Positions 21,559 to 33,109 of a stretch of DNA of 64,000 bases are shown in pieces. Made by a program: the position numbers and the translations under genes. The DNA is from Populus alba. Lineage: Eukaryota > Streptophyta > Magnoliopsida > Malpighiales > Salicaceae. The notes below the pieces were generated by a model, which worked only from the letters and a program-made list of their open reading frames with translations, made no database searches and had not been told where the DNA came from. The number at the start of each line of letters is the position of its first letter. Position 1 is the stretch's first letter. The DNA lies in NCBI RefSeq assembly GCF_005239225.2, contig NC_133287.1, positions 16,248,519 through 16,312,518 on the forward strand, in the 5' to 3' direction.

Positions 21559-24365
21559 ATGGAATTCATAATCGAAGAAGGAAAATGCCTTAACAAGGAA
21601 ACCTCAACTCTGATTCTGGTATGTTAAAGTTGCAAGCTTTCTCATAAAGTTTAAGTATTTTCAGGGTTTTGCTATTAATGATGTCATTACATGCTTAATT
21701 TTATGTTTTGTCTTGCGATTTTTTGTGGGTTTTTAGCCTGCATTATCAATAGGTAATGTTGGGCAGTTAGCAGTTGATTTGTTAGTATCATCAACAAGAG
21801 CTGAAAGAATTGGGTATTTGGATGATCCTTATATCTTGCCTTGTGTTGGTAACGATGCTTATGGTCCCACTCCTTGCGGCGAGCTTGCTCTTCCTCTTGA
21901 AGGTTGTTAATTGCCTTTTTTTTTTTGGATTTTTTTATTGTCAGTTTAATTTTTGGTTTTGTGTATGTGCGTGTTGATGTTGTTGGAGGCATTGAATTGA
22001 GTTTTTTCTTTTTGGCTTATTGTTTTCCGCAGCTTATGATTCGAGGAATAATGGGGTGGCGCTCGTGCAACAACGATCTCCGGTTGTTAAGGTAGTGGGA
22101 TTGTTGTCTTTTCCTTTCTTTCTAATAATTACGTAAGTGAATTTGGATGTGGGATTGGATGTCCTTTTGGTGAGCGTAAGAATGTGTTTGTTTGGGTGGA
22201 TGTTTTTTGTTGATTCCTGGAGTTAGTAAAGTTGATGATATGTAGCAAAAAAGTTGCAAAGCTGGTAAATTTGTGGGAATTGTAATGGATTATGTAATGT
22301 TGAGTAAATGAGTTTTATGGTAGGGTGGGCATTTTGACCTTATGTGTCTGAAACCGAAACTCATGTCAAGGGAATTGTGTGTACTTGAACTATGGAAACT
22401 ACAGTCCCGCAGACGAAATATGAACTGATAATTTAAATGCCATGCCATGCAAGTTAGGTAAAGTAGTTCCATGCTTTAATTTTTATGCTTTTGCAGTTTG
22501 CTATACAAAACTGGAAACTACTGATAGCCCAGCTGAAAGGATTTTTCATTCACAATCAGTTTTTATTCCCCTTTTGAACCCTCTCACAAGCCTGATTGGA
22601 TGTATTGATGAGTCACTGGAACCTAATGGGAATTCTAATCAGAGTTTTCCACGGCTTTCATATCTTCCATGTCTTTGAATCGCCACTGATTTTGGATAAC
22701 ACTTCTAACCATGCATGAGAAGTTGGTTTCATTTGTGTATTTGATGAACTTTCAATATAATAACCATTTGCTTTTTTTGGAAATTAGTAACGGGGACAAA
22801 TTTCTTTAAACAGGGGATGATGGTCGAATTTGCTAGGAACCTAGCTGATTTTGCTGTTGCTACTGGAATGAATCATGTTTTGGTGCTTTCTAGCTTAGAG
22901 TTTATGAGATTGCAAAAGATTGATACATCAAGGTATTCAAATCACTAATCGTGGTTTCTTCAATTGATGCTTAGCTGTTATTTATAAGCTTTAAAGTTGT
23001 TTAATTGGTATGACATTTTTAACAGTAAGCCTGTACTCAAAGCATCTAAACATTATTGAATATCTGGCCAAATAACCCCTAAATCTTTGTTTTGCTTGAT
23101 GAAGGGACCCTTAAGTCTTGTTATTTTCAAGTTCTCCCTATTATTGAAAATTTCTGAAACTTGGTCCTTTTTAGAAATGGATAAAAACTGTTTTAGGCTG
23201 GAGAAGTACATAAATGGGAACTTACTGATGGAGAAACTGTTAGTGGAGAAAATATTCAAACTTGCTTACACCAAAGCAATGACCTAGATAGACTCTGCCG
23301 TCGTCTAATCATTTAGCTATCTTCAGTGGCATGCAGATATTTTACCTATCTAGCACCAATACTGATGGAACAGATGATTGTTGTGAACGGCTTGGGTGGA
23401 AAAAATGGCAGGAATATAATCCTGATCAAAGGTCTTGGAAATATCTTAGCTCTTTAGCTGAAGGAAATGCCAGGCAGGAAGACAACCTACCATTTGAAGA
23501 CGAACCAGAAGACGAGGATTACTACCCAAGTTTGCCTTTTGCAGCCCTTTTTTCTTGTTTCAAGGTAATAATTTTCAAGAAGCATGATGAACTAGTCCCC
23601 CATGTGTCAACACCCTTATGACGCACTCCATGGCATGCTCTATTTAGCTTTCAACTGGATTCATGTTTTAAGAGTAGTTTCCGCTTCAACATTTAAGTTC
23701 CTAACCACAATGTTCAATGCACATGGATCAAAAAATAAATCTGACTTGTATAAGCTTTTGGGTTTTTGAACTCAGGCAAAAGGGATAAAAGTTACATGTT
23801 TACTGTGTTACTGCTCTGAAGGGGATAACACACCTGAAGCTTTTAGTTTGGCTGAGGCAACAAGCAAACTTTTGGGGCTGAGTATCGATAACTCCCATGG
23901 TGAGTTCTTACTATTCACATCAACCTATTAACGTTTTAGAATATTTTGCTTTAGATGGGTGATGTATTTTACAGTTTCATCCAGGCTACATGTTGAAATG
24001 ATTTTGCATTTCAATGATCGAGCACTATTTTAGCTGGATATTGTTTTCCAGCAATTAATAGCATCAATTCTCACTGTTATATGAGTCTATCCAACATCAT
24101 TTTTCATTCGTTTCATAATTCCCTCTATATTTTTTCTGTCTTGAAAAAAATAATAATTTATCTAGCAGTTGCAGAACTTCAAGTACAGGCTATATTTTAT
24201 GACAGCCCTGAGTGTTCTGATTGTTTAAGGCAGCAAGTTGTTTAGGAGGTCAGGCATTTATACTGACTGGTGTAATGTTTTCTTTCAGGAGAAGGTGGTA
24301 AATGGCTAACCCCATTTTCTTGGAGGACTGTGTATGGACCACCCCCAGATTTGTCAATGTTTTAG
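21559..24365 (+). CDS. Proteasome assembly chaperone 2 (PAC2/PSMG2-like), seven exons
   Basis: Exons: 21559-21618, 21737-21902, 22033-22091, 22814-22932, 23327-23564, 23776-23899 and 24289-24365. All introns are GT-AG and the phases agree, giving 843 bp and 280 residues. The protein begins MEFIIEEGKCLNKETSTLIL. It has the PAC2-family core PALSIGNVGQLAVDLLVSS, ERIGYLDDPYILPCVGNDAY and MNHVLVLSSLEF, an acidic linker (PFEDEPEDEDYYPSLPFAALF) and the end WLTPFSWRTVYGPPPDLSMF. In the family's known role it pairs with PAC1 and helps the 20S alpha-ring assemble correctly. The N-terminus is cytosolic, with no signal or membrane segment. The reading frame is intact. The gene structure was deduced by eye, so each boundary rests on frame continuity and splice consensus. 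Other short ORFs within introns are not genes. Confidence 0.9.
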
Positions 24366-24724
24366 GCTTTGATTAAACCATACAACATGAAGTGATATTG
24401 TCAATGATGCTGCACTGGATTTTAGGCACTCTTGTCAGTCTGTTTTCCAGTTTGTTGTTAGTCCTTGAAAATCTGTTTCATATTCCCAAAAGAGGGATCG
24501 GGAAAAAAACCTGACTAGGAAAAATGGAGGGCAGAATCTAGAGGGGGTGGCATGGAGTACTTTGAACTCTGGTTCCTTCTGTGTTTGAATGTTAACTTTG
24601 TTCAAGAAGGGTGGAAATTTTGGATGTAAAAATTCATTATTTTGAAGAAAATTTTTAAAAGTGGGTGATGGATTTTGGCACTTCCAGTTCAGTCTGACTC
24701 CGTTGGTTCACCTAGGCATTCAAA

Positions 24725-24850
24725 GTGATGAATTTATTTTTTAAAAAATTATTTTTAATATTAATATATCAAAATAATATAAAATATAAAAAAAATTCAA
24801 AAATTTTAAGAATGTGGATTAGACTGTATTTCTAAACACATTCCGTTAAA
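24725..24850. mobile_element. MITE-like AT-rich element
   Basis: It carries the family block 'ttttttaaaaaattatttttaatattaatatatcaaaataatataaaa' and the end 'ttctaaacacattccgttaa', seen in other copies as 'ccaaacac...'. The left end is unclear. Confidence 0.45.
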
Positions 24851-25024
24851 CAAGGACACAACTCTTGTCTTTAAAAAAAAACTAAATGCTTGTTCGTTAA
24901 CATAGTTGCAGGTGAGATTTACCCGTAACCACGTGAATTAACGTTTGGTAACTAAAATAAAATTGTTTTTAGTGGGCAGGATTTACATGGTACCGCAGGT
25001 TTGTTGCTTCTCGTCTGAAAATTA

Positions 25025-25250
25025 AGAGTATGTTTAACAGTGTGGTAGCGATTGCTTTTCAAATAACTTTTCATGCTGAAATGCATGTCAATGATGTTTT
25101 TTCATTTTTAAAAAATTATTTTTAACATCAGTATATCAAAACGATCTAAAAAATACAAACCGTATTAAATTTTAGCAAAAAAAAAAAACTTTTGAATTTT
25201 TTGGGAATGCAGTTTCAATCGGATTTCCAAACACTACCTAACATCAATAG
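25025..25250 (+). mobile_element. MITE-like element, well-preserved copy of the window's commonest family
   Basis: It starts 'gagtatgtttaacagtgtggtagcgattgcttttc', continues with 'tgaaatgcatgtcaatgatgtttttt', 'aaaattatttttaacatcagtatatcaaaacgatc' and 'ttttagcaaaaaaaa', and ends 'tttccaaacactacctaaca'. Related copies: 36990-37195, 60660-60875 and 61395-61560. More decayed ones lie at 10683, 13290, 24725, 29235, 29525, 37390, 38030 and 63840. No transposase is encoded. Confidence 0.6.
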
Positions 25251-26239
25251 TGGAGCATGGCTCCACTGTAGCACTGTTCACTAAAGTGAATAGTTTATTT
25301 TATTTTATTTTATTAAAGATTTCAAAAAACCAGTGCGAGTGAATTAATTCACTCGCATTGTTCACATGAAAAGTTTAGGGTTTTTTTTTTTTTTGAAAAA
25401 CCAGTGCAATTAATTGATTTTACTCGCACTATTCATGTGAACGTGAATAATATTTTTTTTTTGTTTGTTAAAAAAAATAGTTTAAGGTGAATTAAATTTA
25501 CTCATACTGTAATCTCAATTTTATTCCTGATAATATTTTACTTAATTTTATTGCATGCTCAAAAAATCATGAAAATTATAGTTCTTGTCGAATGAATTTT
25601 GTACGTAATAAAATTGTAATTTTTTTTTTTTAAAAAAAATTGAGTTTTGCTCAAAAAACTAGTATTTAATATTATTTGATAACACTACATAAATTAGAAG
25701 GATATCGCATGATGACGTAGCATTTGTGGAATTTGATAGCAATTTCAATTATGTTCTTGCCGGGTCCGACCTAGTTAAAAAAAATTCAGTTTTTATTTTT
25801 ATTTGAATTGTGTTTTATTCAAAAAATTAAAAGGATGTTGCTTGATGACGTAACAAAAAAATTCAATTTATGTTGTTGCATGCTTAAAAAACCATGAAAA
25901 ATATAGTCATTGTTGGATAGATTTTGTATGTGATAACATTGCATATAGTTGAATTGAATAATAAAAAATATTTGATATCAATATTATTTATTTCATGATG
26001 TAATAATAGTAGTTAAATCTACAATATTTAAATTAAAAATATTTTTAAATTATTTTATAACCTCAATTTGAAAAGTATTTTTTTAACCAAACATATTAAA
26101 TTATTTTTTGTTCAACCTCAATTTCAACCATAATTTTAACTAAATATATATTTTTTCAAACCAACCTCAACTAAAAATACATTTTATAAAATAATTTTTT
26201 TAAAATCATAACAACAACCGCAATACTAAACACATCCTA
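25250..26239. other. AT-rich intergenic DNA with short internal repeats
   Basis: Near 25330-25450 the phrase 'aaaaccagtgcgagtgaattaattcactcgcattgttcac' and a variant are repeated. Near 25545-25640 and 25860-25930 the phrase 'tgcatgctcaaaaaatcatgaaaattatagttcttgtcgaatgaattttgtacgtaata' recurs in diverged form. From about 25990 to 26239 the DNA resembles a diverged copy of the MITE family. No genes are seen. Confidence 0.5.
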
Positions 26240-26657
26240 ATTAAGAATTCATTGCTAGCATGTATAGAAAACTAACGAATTTGGAGGGACAGCACTGAGC
26301 TACTTTTAAACAGCAGTACTGTTGCCGACGAACATCTTGTATAGTTTTGCAAAATGACAAATGAAGACGTGCGATTAATCTTGTCAGCTCTCGTAGGCGA
26401 GCCGATGGCAAAAGATCGCTATGAAATTGGAATATTTCGTTTGCTTTAGTCAGGTTGAAGAATCAATATCATTGCTTGTAAATCACTAATTTCTATTATA
26501 AAGTCAATATATAGCTGCCAAGATTCATCATTTACTAGTCAAATTAATGGATTAGGTGTTCTCTGCAGAAAAATGTAGTAATCTTATCTTATACTGGGGG
26601 ATTTTGTTCTAGAGAAGGCTCAGAATGTGTTTCCCACTCACAAGAAATACAATTGAA

Positions 26658-26696
<39 letters not shown>

Positions 26697-26730
26697 GTGT
26701 ATGCGCGCAATGATTAGAAAACCCTATGAT
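26240..26730 (-). repeat. Inverted partial copy of the 7530-8189 sequence
   Basis: Reverse complement of 7530-8189, lacking about 160 bp at 26425-26430 (between GATCGC and ATGAAATT). Homology at the left stops at TAATTAAG (26240), where an AT-rich MITE-like stretch begins. It runs into a (GT)n(AT)n microsatellite near 26658-26694. The ORFs here (26638-26865 minus, 26726-26914 plus) have no recognisable product. Confidence 0.7.
26658..26694. repeat. (GT)n(AT)n microsatellite
   Basis: About six GT units followed by about twelve AT units. Confidence 0.9.
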
Positions 26731-27016
26731 CATACAATTGCCTGACAGCATGCATCTATACAAAATAAATCTAATATTTGCTGGCTTGTTGCCGTTGGTA
26801 TTAAAACAAAAAGAAACTAGAGAGAATAGGCACGTCTTGTGTTCGAAGATCAAATTATCTTGCATGAAGAGGCTAACCTATAACCGAAGCAAATATGTTA
26901 GGCAAGAAAACTAAATGGATCTTTCAAAGTATGTGTGTGGAATGTTGTTAAAAAAAATAATGGGTGACATCATTACAAACATGGATTGTAACACTTACAT
27001 AAGTCCTTAAATACTG

Positions 27017-27018
<2 letters not shown>

Positions 27019-27060
<42 letters not shown>

Positions 27061-27063
27061 AAT
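27019..27063. repeat. (TTA)n microsatellite at the 3' tail of a SINE
   Basis: Some fourteen TTA/TAT triplets abut the SINE remnant that follows. In the SINE's own orientation (minus) they read as a (TAA)n tail. Confidence 0.9.
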
Positions 27064-27165
27064 GTGGGTGTCCGGATAGCTTGCACGTACCTCGATTAAT
27101 TTCACGGATCTTGAAATTAACAACTATGTAAGTCTTCAGTGACCTTAAATTTATAGAACTCAAAA
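27064..27165 (-). mobile_element. tRNA-type SINE fragment
   Basis: On the minus strand it reads 'ggtcactgaagacttacatagttgttaatttcaagatccgtgaaattaat...ctatccggacacccacatt' and then the (TAA)n tail. It shares its body with the SINE at 19332-19507 and its 'ccggacacccaca' tail with the complete SINE at 63194-63390. The tRNA-like 5' part is missing or too diverged. Confidence 0.55.
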
Positions 27166-27184
27166 TGATTTATAACCATGAAGC

Positions 27185-28189
27185 TTGGTTATGTCAAGGT
27201 CCAGCCAAGTGCGAGCTCCATTTTGATCGAGCTAATTTTAGCTCACCTCATATTACTATTCATGAATAGTAATCATCCTAGTGATGTCGTACTCCAAATA
27301 AGATAAATCTCAAAAATTATATCTATGTTATCTTATATATGTGTGTGTGTAAACATGAAGGGTCTCCATGAAATCTCTGTGGAGAAGTCTATATTAGATC
27401 ACTAGGTTCCTGTGACCGATTTTCTCCCCCATGACCATTTGTTTCTAGGTTTCATTGACCACTTTCTCTAGGTCTCCACGACCACTTGTCTCCAAGTTTT
27501 AGTGATCATTGTCTCTAGGTCTCCGTGACTACTTGTCTCCAAGTCTCAGTTACCATTGCCTCTATATCCCCGTAACAACATTTCTCTAGGTCTTAGAGAC
27601 CATTGTTTTTAAGTACCTATGACCAACTTTTTCCAAGTCCTACAACTATTATCTCCAAAAAGATAATGGATATTTCTCTATAAAACATTAACAAGATCTC
27701 TCACAATTTTTTTTTTTAAAAAAAAAAACATGAAAAACATTCAAAGACATGCCCATGAGGTAACATTTTAATGCTTATAAGTATTTTATCCCACTTTCTA
27801 ACTCGTTAAAGTCATCAAAACAATACGTTTACAAAACTTTAAGGGGAAAATTATAATACAAAAAAAAAAACAAGAAGAACAAGGATGTTTCAGTTGGGAG
27901 CATAGGTTGAGCTTCATCTCAAGCTTGGTTGGGCAGCCCAACCGAGCCTCACCTCAAGCTTGATTGGGCCATGACTCATCAAAGCTTTTTTGTTAGTTGG
28001 GCCACAACCTAACCAAACTACCCTCCTCCTCCTCATCTTCTCCATGTGCTCTCTTTCTCTCTCTCTTTCCTTGGTCAGGCTCAACCAAGCTCCACGAAGC
28101 TTGGTTAGGTCAAGGCCTAGCCAAGTGCGAGCTCCATTCTGATCGAGCTAATTTTAGCTCACCTCATATTACTATTCATGAATAGTAAT
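27185..28189. repeat. Direct repeats of about 88 bp, 916 bp apart
   Basis: 27185-27271 and 28101-28189 share 'cttggttaggtcaaggyccagccaagtgcgagctcca' followed by 'gatcgagctaattttagctcacctcatattactattcatgaatagtaat', with only a handful of differences. The intervening DNA holds a minisatellite (27355-27660) and further 'tcaagcttggttgggc' motifs around 27918-27970. The layout could be short LTRs of a non-autonomous element, but no PBS or target duplication was found. A related family lies at 57985-58464 in the opposite orientation. Confidence 0.6.
27355..27660. repeat. Minisatellite, about 27-bp units
   Basis: Around ten imperfect units alternate between 'ggtctccatgaccacttgtctccaa' and 'gtctcagtgaccattgtctcta', with progressive decay toward the right. 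No coding is present. Confidence 0.75.
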
Positions 28190-29230
28190 ATGCATGGTAA
28201 AATTCATGAATAGTATTTTCTCCTATATTTCTCTGTATATTTTTTTACTTATTTTTCTAGATATTTTCCAAATACTTTACAAGCTATATGTTCTCAGATT
28301 TTAAGAAAGATATGGGAAGGATCCATCTAAACAACACTACACAGAGAATACTCTTAACGAGACAAAAAAAAAAAAAAAAAAAACCACCTCTTCTCTACAC
28401 GTAAAAAATACCATTTTCATCTTCTTAAATTTTTACCTGCTTGTCACTTTATAAAACAAAATTAAATATATTAATTTAAACATCGGAGTGTTCCTTGTTT
28501 CATGAGAAACTTGTTTTACAAATACAACTTAAATTCAGATCTCATTAGCCGCTGGAAAAAAAACATTTTTTTTGCAAAGTCTTTCCACGGCTTCATCAAA
28601 TATCACATTGCACGAGTTTGGCACTAATTTTTAGGGGGGAGCACGACTCGATTGATTCATATTTGAAATTTTGAACATTCAAATTCAAAAAGAAGAAATG
28701 TCCATGTTGTTTGTTCACAAGTGGTTGTGTTCTATTTGCCAGCTTGTGCTTTGAAGCATTTATTGCTCCATCCGAGCCATACATTGGGCGTTCTATGACA
28801 AGAGATTCAGAGATTCAGGAAACACTGCCTCTCGTTGCGTAATTAACCCAGCTTCAAAACCCGTTGAATGCTTATCTTGGAAAAGTTGAAGGATTAAATT
28901 GCTTTAGTCCAACGTAACAGCTAATTGATTTAATCGCTAGATAATTAAATACCACACAAGCTTTAGTCCAACAAAAGAATCCACAGAAGCTTCTTTGGGT
29001 TGAAAAGTTCGACATTTATATGATATGATGTTTCATTTCGAGCACGTTTTTAATTTGTTCTTGCACACTGATTGATTGAATTGTCAGCAAAAGTTTACAG
29101 AGGTTTGGCGGCAAATTGTTTACTGGGTTAGGCTGCGAAGAGAAAAGGTAGAACTCATGTGAATTGTTGGCAGACTTTCATTAGGGCTTGATTGTTAAGT
29201 ACTTAATTTCTGGTTTTTGTGTTTTTTTTT
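28190..29230. other. Intergenic DNA, no gene supported
   Basis: An A-run near 28366-28383 and a minus-strand 62-codon ORF (28596-28784) are visible. The segment 28580-29200 is less AT-rich but offers no splice-compatible coding frame that I recognise. Confidence 0.4.
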
Positions 29231-29234
29231 TAGG

Positions 29235-29740
29235 GTAATCATAAAATAGTTTAAAGTGTTTTTTATTTGAAAATATATTAAAATAATATATTTTTTATTT
29301 TTTAAAAAATATTTTTGATATTAATACATTAAAGTAATTTAAAAATATAAAGAAATTATTTTTAAATAAAAAATTTAAATTTTTAAAAAACACAATTTAA
29401 ACCCATTACCGAAAAACACAAGATGAAAAATTAGGAATGCGAAAGGCACGCATATCTTATTTGCTATTATAAATTTATAGCCACCGGCCCTCCAAAAGAG
29501 AGAATGCAATGCCCGTGGGTAATTTTTTTTAACATTTATTTTTAAAAAAAAAAAAATAAAAAATAAAAAAATTTTATTTTTTTATTTAAATTAATATTTT
29601 TTAATATTTTTAGATTATTTTGATGTGCTGATATAAAAAATAATTTTTAAAAATAAAAAAATATATTATTTTAATATATTTCTAAATAAAAAATATTTTA
29701 AAAAAAAATACTGAAACTATATTTTTAAATATACTTATGG
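29235..29740. mobile_element. Two opposed MITE-like copies
   Basis: 29235-29420 carries the family block 'tttgaaaatatattaaaataatatattttttattttttaaaaaatatttttgatattaatacatta'. 29525-29740 carries the inverse block 'ttttagattattttgatgtgctgatataaaaaataattttt'. They face each other across about 100 bp of unique sequence. Confidence 0.5.
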
Positions 29741-29944
29741 TTGCTAACTATGGTAGCCACTCGCCTATGCGCATTCATATATATTCATTTTTTGGGGATC
29801 ATTTATAAATTAGCATCGAAGTTCATACCCATAACATAGCTCTTTTAAAGGAGGTTTGGAGATGTAACAAAATAGAGGCCTACATAAGATGAAAGGTGCT
29901 GAAGTCGTTAATTGTAAAGCTTAGTACGAAGTTCCTGTTTCTTG

Positions 29945-30463
29945 TTGTGCTAGACCCAATATTTTTAGGATAAGCTACGCGCTAAATCCAAACAAATATG
30001 GGTCTAGAAAACTATCAGAACCAATATTCTTAGACTTAACCACGTGTTAAGCCTAAATACATATAGGTATGGTGAATTTCTCAGACTCAATATCCTTGGG
30101 TTCAGTTACACGCTAAGCCCAAGCACATGTGGATCTGGCAAGCTGCCGGATCCAGCATCCTTGGGTTCAGCCACGAGCTGAGCTCGAGTACATATGGATT
30201 TGACGAGTTGTCAGACCCAACATCCTTTAGTTTAGCTACTTGTATAGCCCAAGTACATGAGGGGACGAGCTACCAAACTCAACATCCTTGGATTCAACTA
30301 CGTGCTGAGCCCAAGTACATATAGGTCTGGCAAAGTGTTAGACCTAACATCTTTGGGTTTTAAATATGTGTTAAGTCTAAGTACATATATTTTTGGGGAG
30401 TTGTCAGACCTAACATTCTTGTGTTCAGCTATGCATTGAGCTCAAGTACATATAGGTCTGGCG
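29945..30463. repeat. Tandem repeat of about 63 bp, array 2 (host site of the OEP21-carrying element)
   Basis: Some eight to nine diverged units follow the pattern 'ggtctggcaagctgtcagacccaacatccttgggttcagctacgtgctgagcccaagtacatata'. The array is interrupted at 30463/32698 by the hAT-like element and resumes for about one unit (GGTATGGCGAGATACGAGACC...) at 32697-32760. ORFs inside it are fortuitous. Confidence 0.8.
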
Positions 30464-32697
30464 CGTGGTTGTCAAACTCGCAAGTTAACTCGTAAAATTG
30501 TCTGATTTTACGAGTCAATACAAATAGATCATGTGAAATCGGGTAAAAAACTCGAAAACCAGCAAAATCGGTTAAAATCAGTCAAACTCGATGAAATCAG
30601 ACCGATTTTACCAAGTATGACAAAATTAACAAAGACTACTGACTCTTTTCAGTCCTCTCCTCTCCATCCCGTTTGTCTCACAAAAATTCCCCTTTCCTCA
30701 AATCTCACATTCTCTTATTTTCAAATCTCAACCCTAGCACAACCAGACTAACAAGTAACACCAGCAACGCCTTCCACTCTCTTTCTTTCTCTCAAAACAC
30801 CCATTTTTCTCTCTCTACGCTCAAGTCTTCACCACTGCGATGAAGGCACAGCCATCAAAACCAAGTTCTTGCAATTTAGAGATATAACAATGGAGACATC
30901 TCTAAGATATGGAGTAGATTCCAAAGCCCTCAAAATTCATGCCAAAGAGAGGTTTGCCATTGATTTCATCACCCACTTGCAGGTAACTCTAATTGATTTC
31001 TTGATATTAATTATGGGAATTCTTTAAAATGTAAATTTAGGGCTTTAATTTTTTATTTTTGTTTTTGTTTAGGTTTATGGGGAGCTAGATACAAGAATTG
31101 GAGCTCCTAGTTATGTCAGTGCAATGATAAGACACTTTTATCCATATGTATGTTTCTTATAATCCTTAATATAAGGAGATAATTCTTGTTCTTTTATGAA
31201 TACGGGCTGACATTGTATTGATTTAACTGTAGTTGTTTGCTAGTCTTAGAGTGGGATTGCAATATGATAAGCATGAAAAAGTCAGGTATTTTGTTCGAGG
31301 AAAAAAGGGTTTTCCTGTGACAAATGATGGTTTGATAAATGATAAGCTTCAATGTTAAGGGACAATGTGATGTTGACAAAGAATTTAAACAGGTTGGTGT
31401 TTTCTTTGCATTTGGTATATGAGAATTGGTATTTTTTTTAAAAAAAAAATTGTAATGTAAGTTTTTGATACTGTGTAGTTTATTTGGAGATGTTGTTCAT
31501 TTAAGTAGATTGTAAGTTTTTGTCCTAGCTACCATATGCAACTAATATCTTCCTTCCCTTACCATGATAGAGGAATTCAAAAGTAGCTGTGGAAGTATCT
31601 TGGAGCATCTATAATTTCCATAGAGAAGAAGTTGTTAGATTCAGAATTGGGTATGAAGTGATTACCAAAGTACATTTCCCATAACTTTATAGTTAAAACA
31701 TCTGAAAGCCTGTGCATTGTGTTATACATAGTCAAAAGCAATTGCTTCCGACTTGAGTTGTCTTTTTTTTTTTCACTTTTTATTTATTTATTTTTCCTAT
31801 TTAAGTGCCTTGTTTGCAGATTAGGGAAAATAATTGGACCCTCAATGCTGACATGAATGGTAAATAGAATGTCAAATTTGATTTGTGAGCAAAGAAAAAG
31901 CATGATATATTCTCTTAGAGGTGAGATGCATGATTGTAGAATGTCTGTTGATATATTTCTTTGTTTTAGGTTCTGACCTGACTGAATAATAAACTACAAT
32001 ATGCTAATATGTATAGGGCCATCAATTAGATTTTTTACAAATTTTCATCCATCAAGAATTCTTACCTTTCATGCTGATTTTAGGTGATCTCTTTTTGTGT
32101 ATCTTGTTTGTTACAATTTGTCCCTCTTGTGGGATTCTGTAGAATGCTTAACTATTGTTCTCCATTGCTGATTATGGAACTTGTCGAACTAGCGTTTGTG
32201 ACTTGCATAAGGTATCCAACTAAGTGCATGTTGTATAACAAGTTAAGATAGGAAATCAACATATACTAATACCCCCACCCATTTATCTTCTAACACTTTA
32301 CTGCCAACATGTATTTAAATGAAGAAACTAAGAATGTCATTTGAGCTGATGAGCAAAAACTGGTATTTTTTTTTTTACAATAAACTCTTCTATTAATTTA
32401 TGTTTCTATTTGTTGATAAATTTGATTTTTTAAAAACTTTTTGGATGGATAGCTTGATTTCAGTTGGACATATCCAATCTTGTGTCTTTTTTTCCAGATG
32501 AAAGTGTCATGGTTTGTTTTATTTCACTTTTATTTTAATTATGTTATATTATTATTTACTACTTGACTATAATTGTCAATATATAATTAGTTAAATTATT
32601 TTACTTGTCGATTTTATGATTTTACGATTCGAGTTTACGATTCGAGTTTATATTATATATTATGTGTCTTGTCAAAAAAGCGTTTTTGACAACCTTG
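30464..32697. mobile_element. Gene-carrying hAT-like element (Pack-type), 2234 bp, containing an OEP21 pseudogene
   Basis: The left end reads CGTGGTTGTCAAACTCG. The right end in reverse complement reads CAAGGTTGTCAAAAACG. These are imperfect terminal inverted repeats whose right form fits the hAT end pattern (C/T-A-A/G-N-G). Flanking octamers are GTCTGGCG (30456-30463) and GTATGGCG (32698-32705): an 8-bp target-site duplication with one mismatch, the hAT length. Removing the insert restores a normal unit of the surrounding 63-bp array, independent support for the boundaries. Subterminal regions are rich in 'ttttacgagt'/'cgattttatgattttacgattcgag' motifs. No transposase is encoded; the cargo is an intron-bearing OEP21 pseudogene. 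The truncated duplicate in unit 2 (42451-44060) keeps only the right end. Confidence 0.7.
30890..31888 (+). pseudogene. OEP21 (chloroplast outer envelope pore protein 21) pseudogene, unit 1
   Basis: Exons: 30890-30982 (METSLRYGVDSKALKIHAK...), 31073-31147 (VYGELDTRIGAPSYVSAMI...), 31233-31392, about 31571-31686 and 31820-31888 (IRENNWTLNADMNGK...). The N-terminus, the LDTRIGAPSY block and the IRENNWTLNAD end are hallmarks of OEP21, a beta-barrel, anion-selective, ATP-gated pore of the plastid outer envelope. Exons 1-3 have GT-AG borders, so this is not a processed pseudogene. Lesions: a 7-bp duplication (TGATAAA) in exon 3 shifts the frame and brings a stop; exon 4 degenerates at its end; the tryptophan codon in the terminal WNV is TAG. 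It is carried by the hAT-like element at 30464-32697. Confidence 0.85.
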
Positions 32698-33109
32698 GTA
32701 TGGCGAGATACGAGACCTATCACCTTTAGGTTTAGCATCATTCCAAGTCCAAAAAGGTATGGAACTGATGATCGTTAGAGGCCTTATATTGGGAAACAAT
32801 GTGATATGGTTCAGTCATTGATTTCTTATGAAGGGTTTTTAATTTTGTGCTTGGGTTTGATAAGGATGCCATTTGACCAAGATTGTGTTTTTTTTTTGGA
32901 ATTTAGCTTGTGTTCCATTTAACCATGATGAGTTTTTGGGATGGGATAGTTTTAGCTAACCTTGGTTTATGTATGATGATGGGTTCGGTCCAATCTCTTT
33001 GATGGTTCTTTTGGCCAAATTAGGTCAACCCATGTATGGGTTTGATATAGACAACAAAATAGGCTTGTTGAGAACATGTATCAGGTCTAATTTGGGTTAT
33101 ATTAATACG

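Noticed and set aside
30890..31888. OEP21 as a functional gene
   Set aside because: A frameshifting 7-bp duplication, a degenerate exon 4 end and a TAG in the last exon rule out a normal product.
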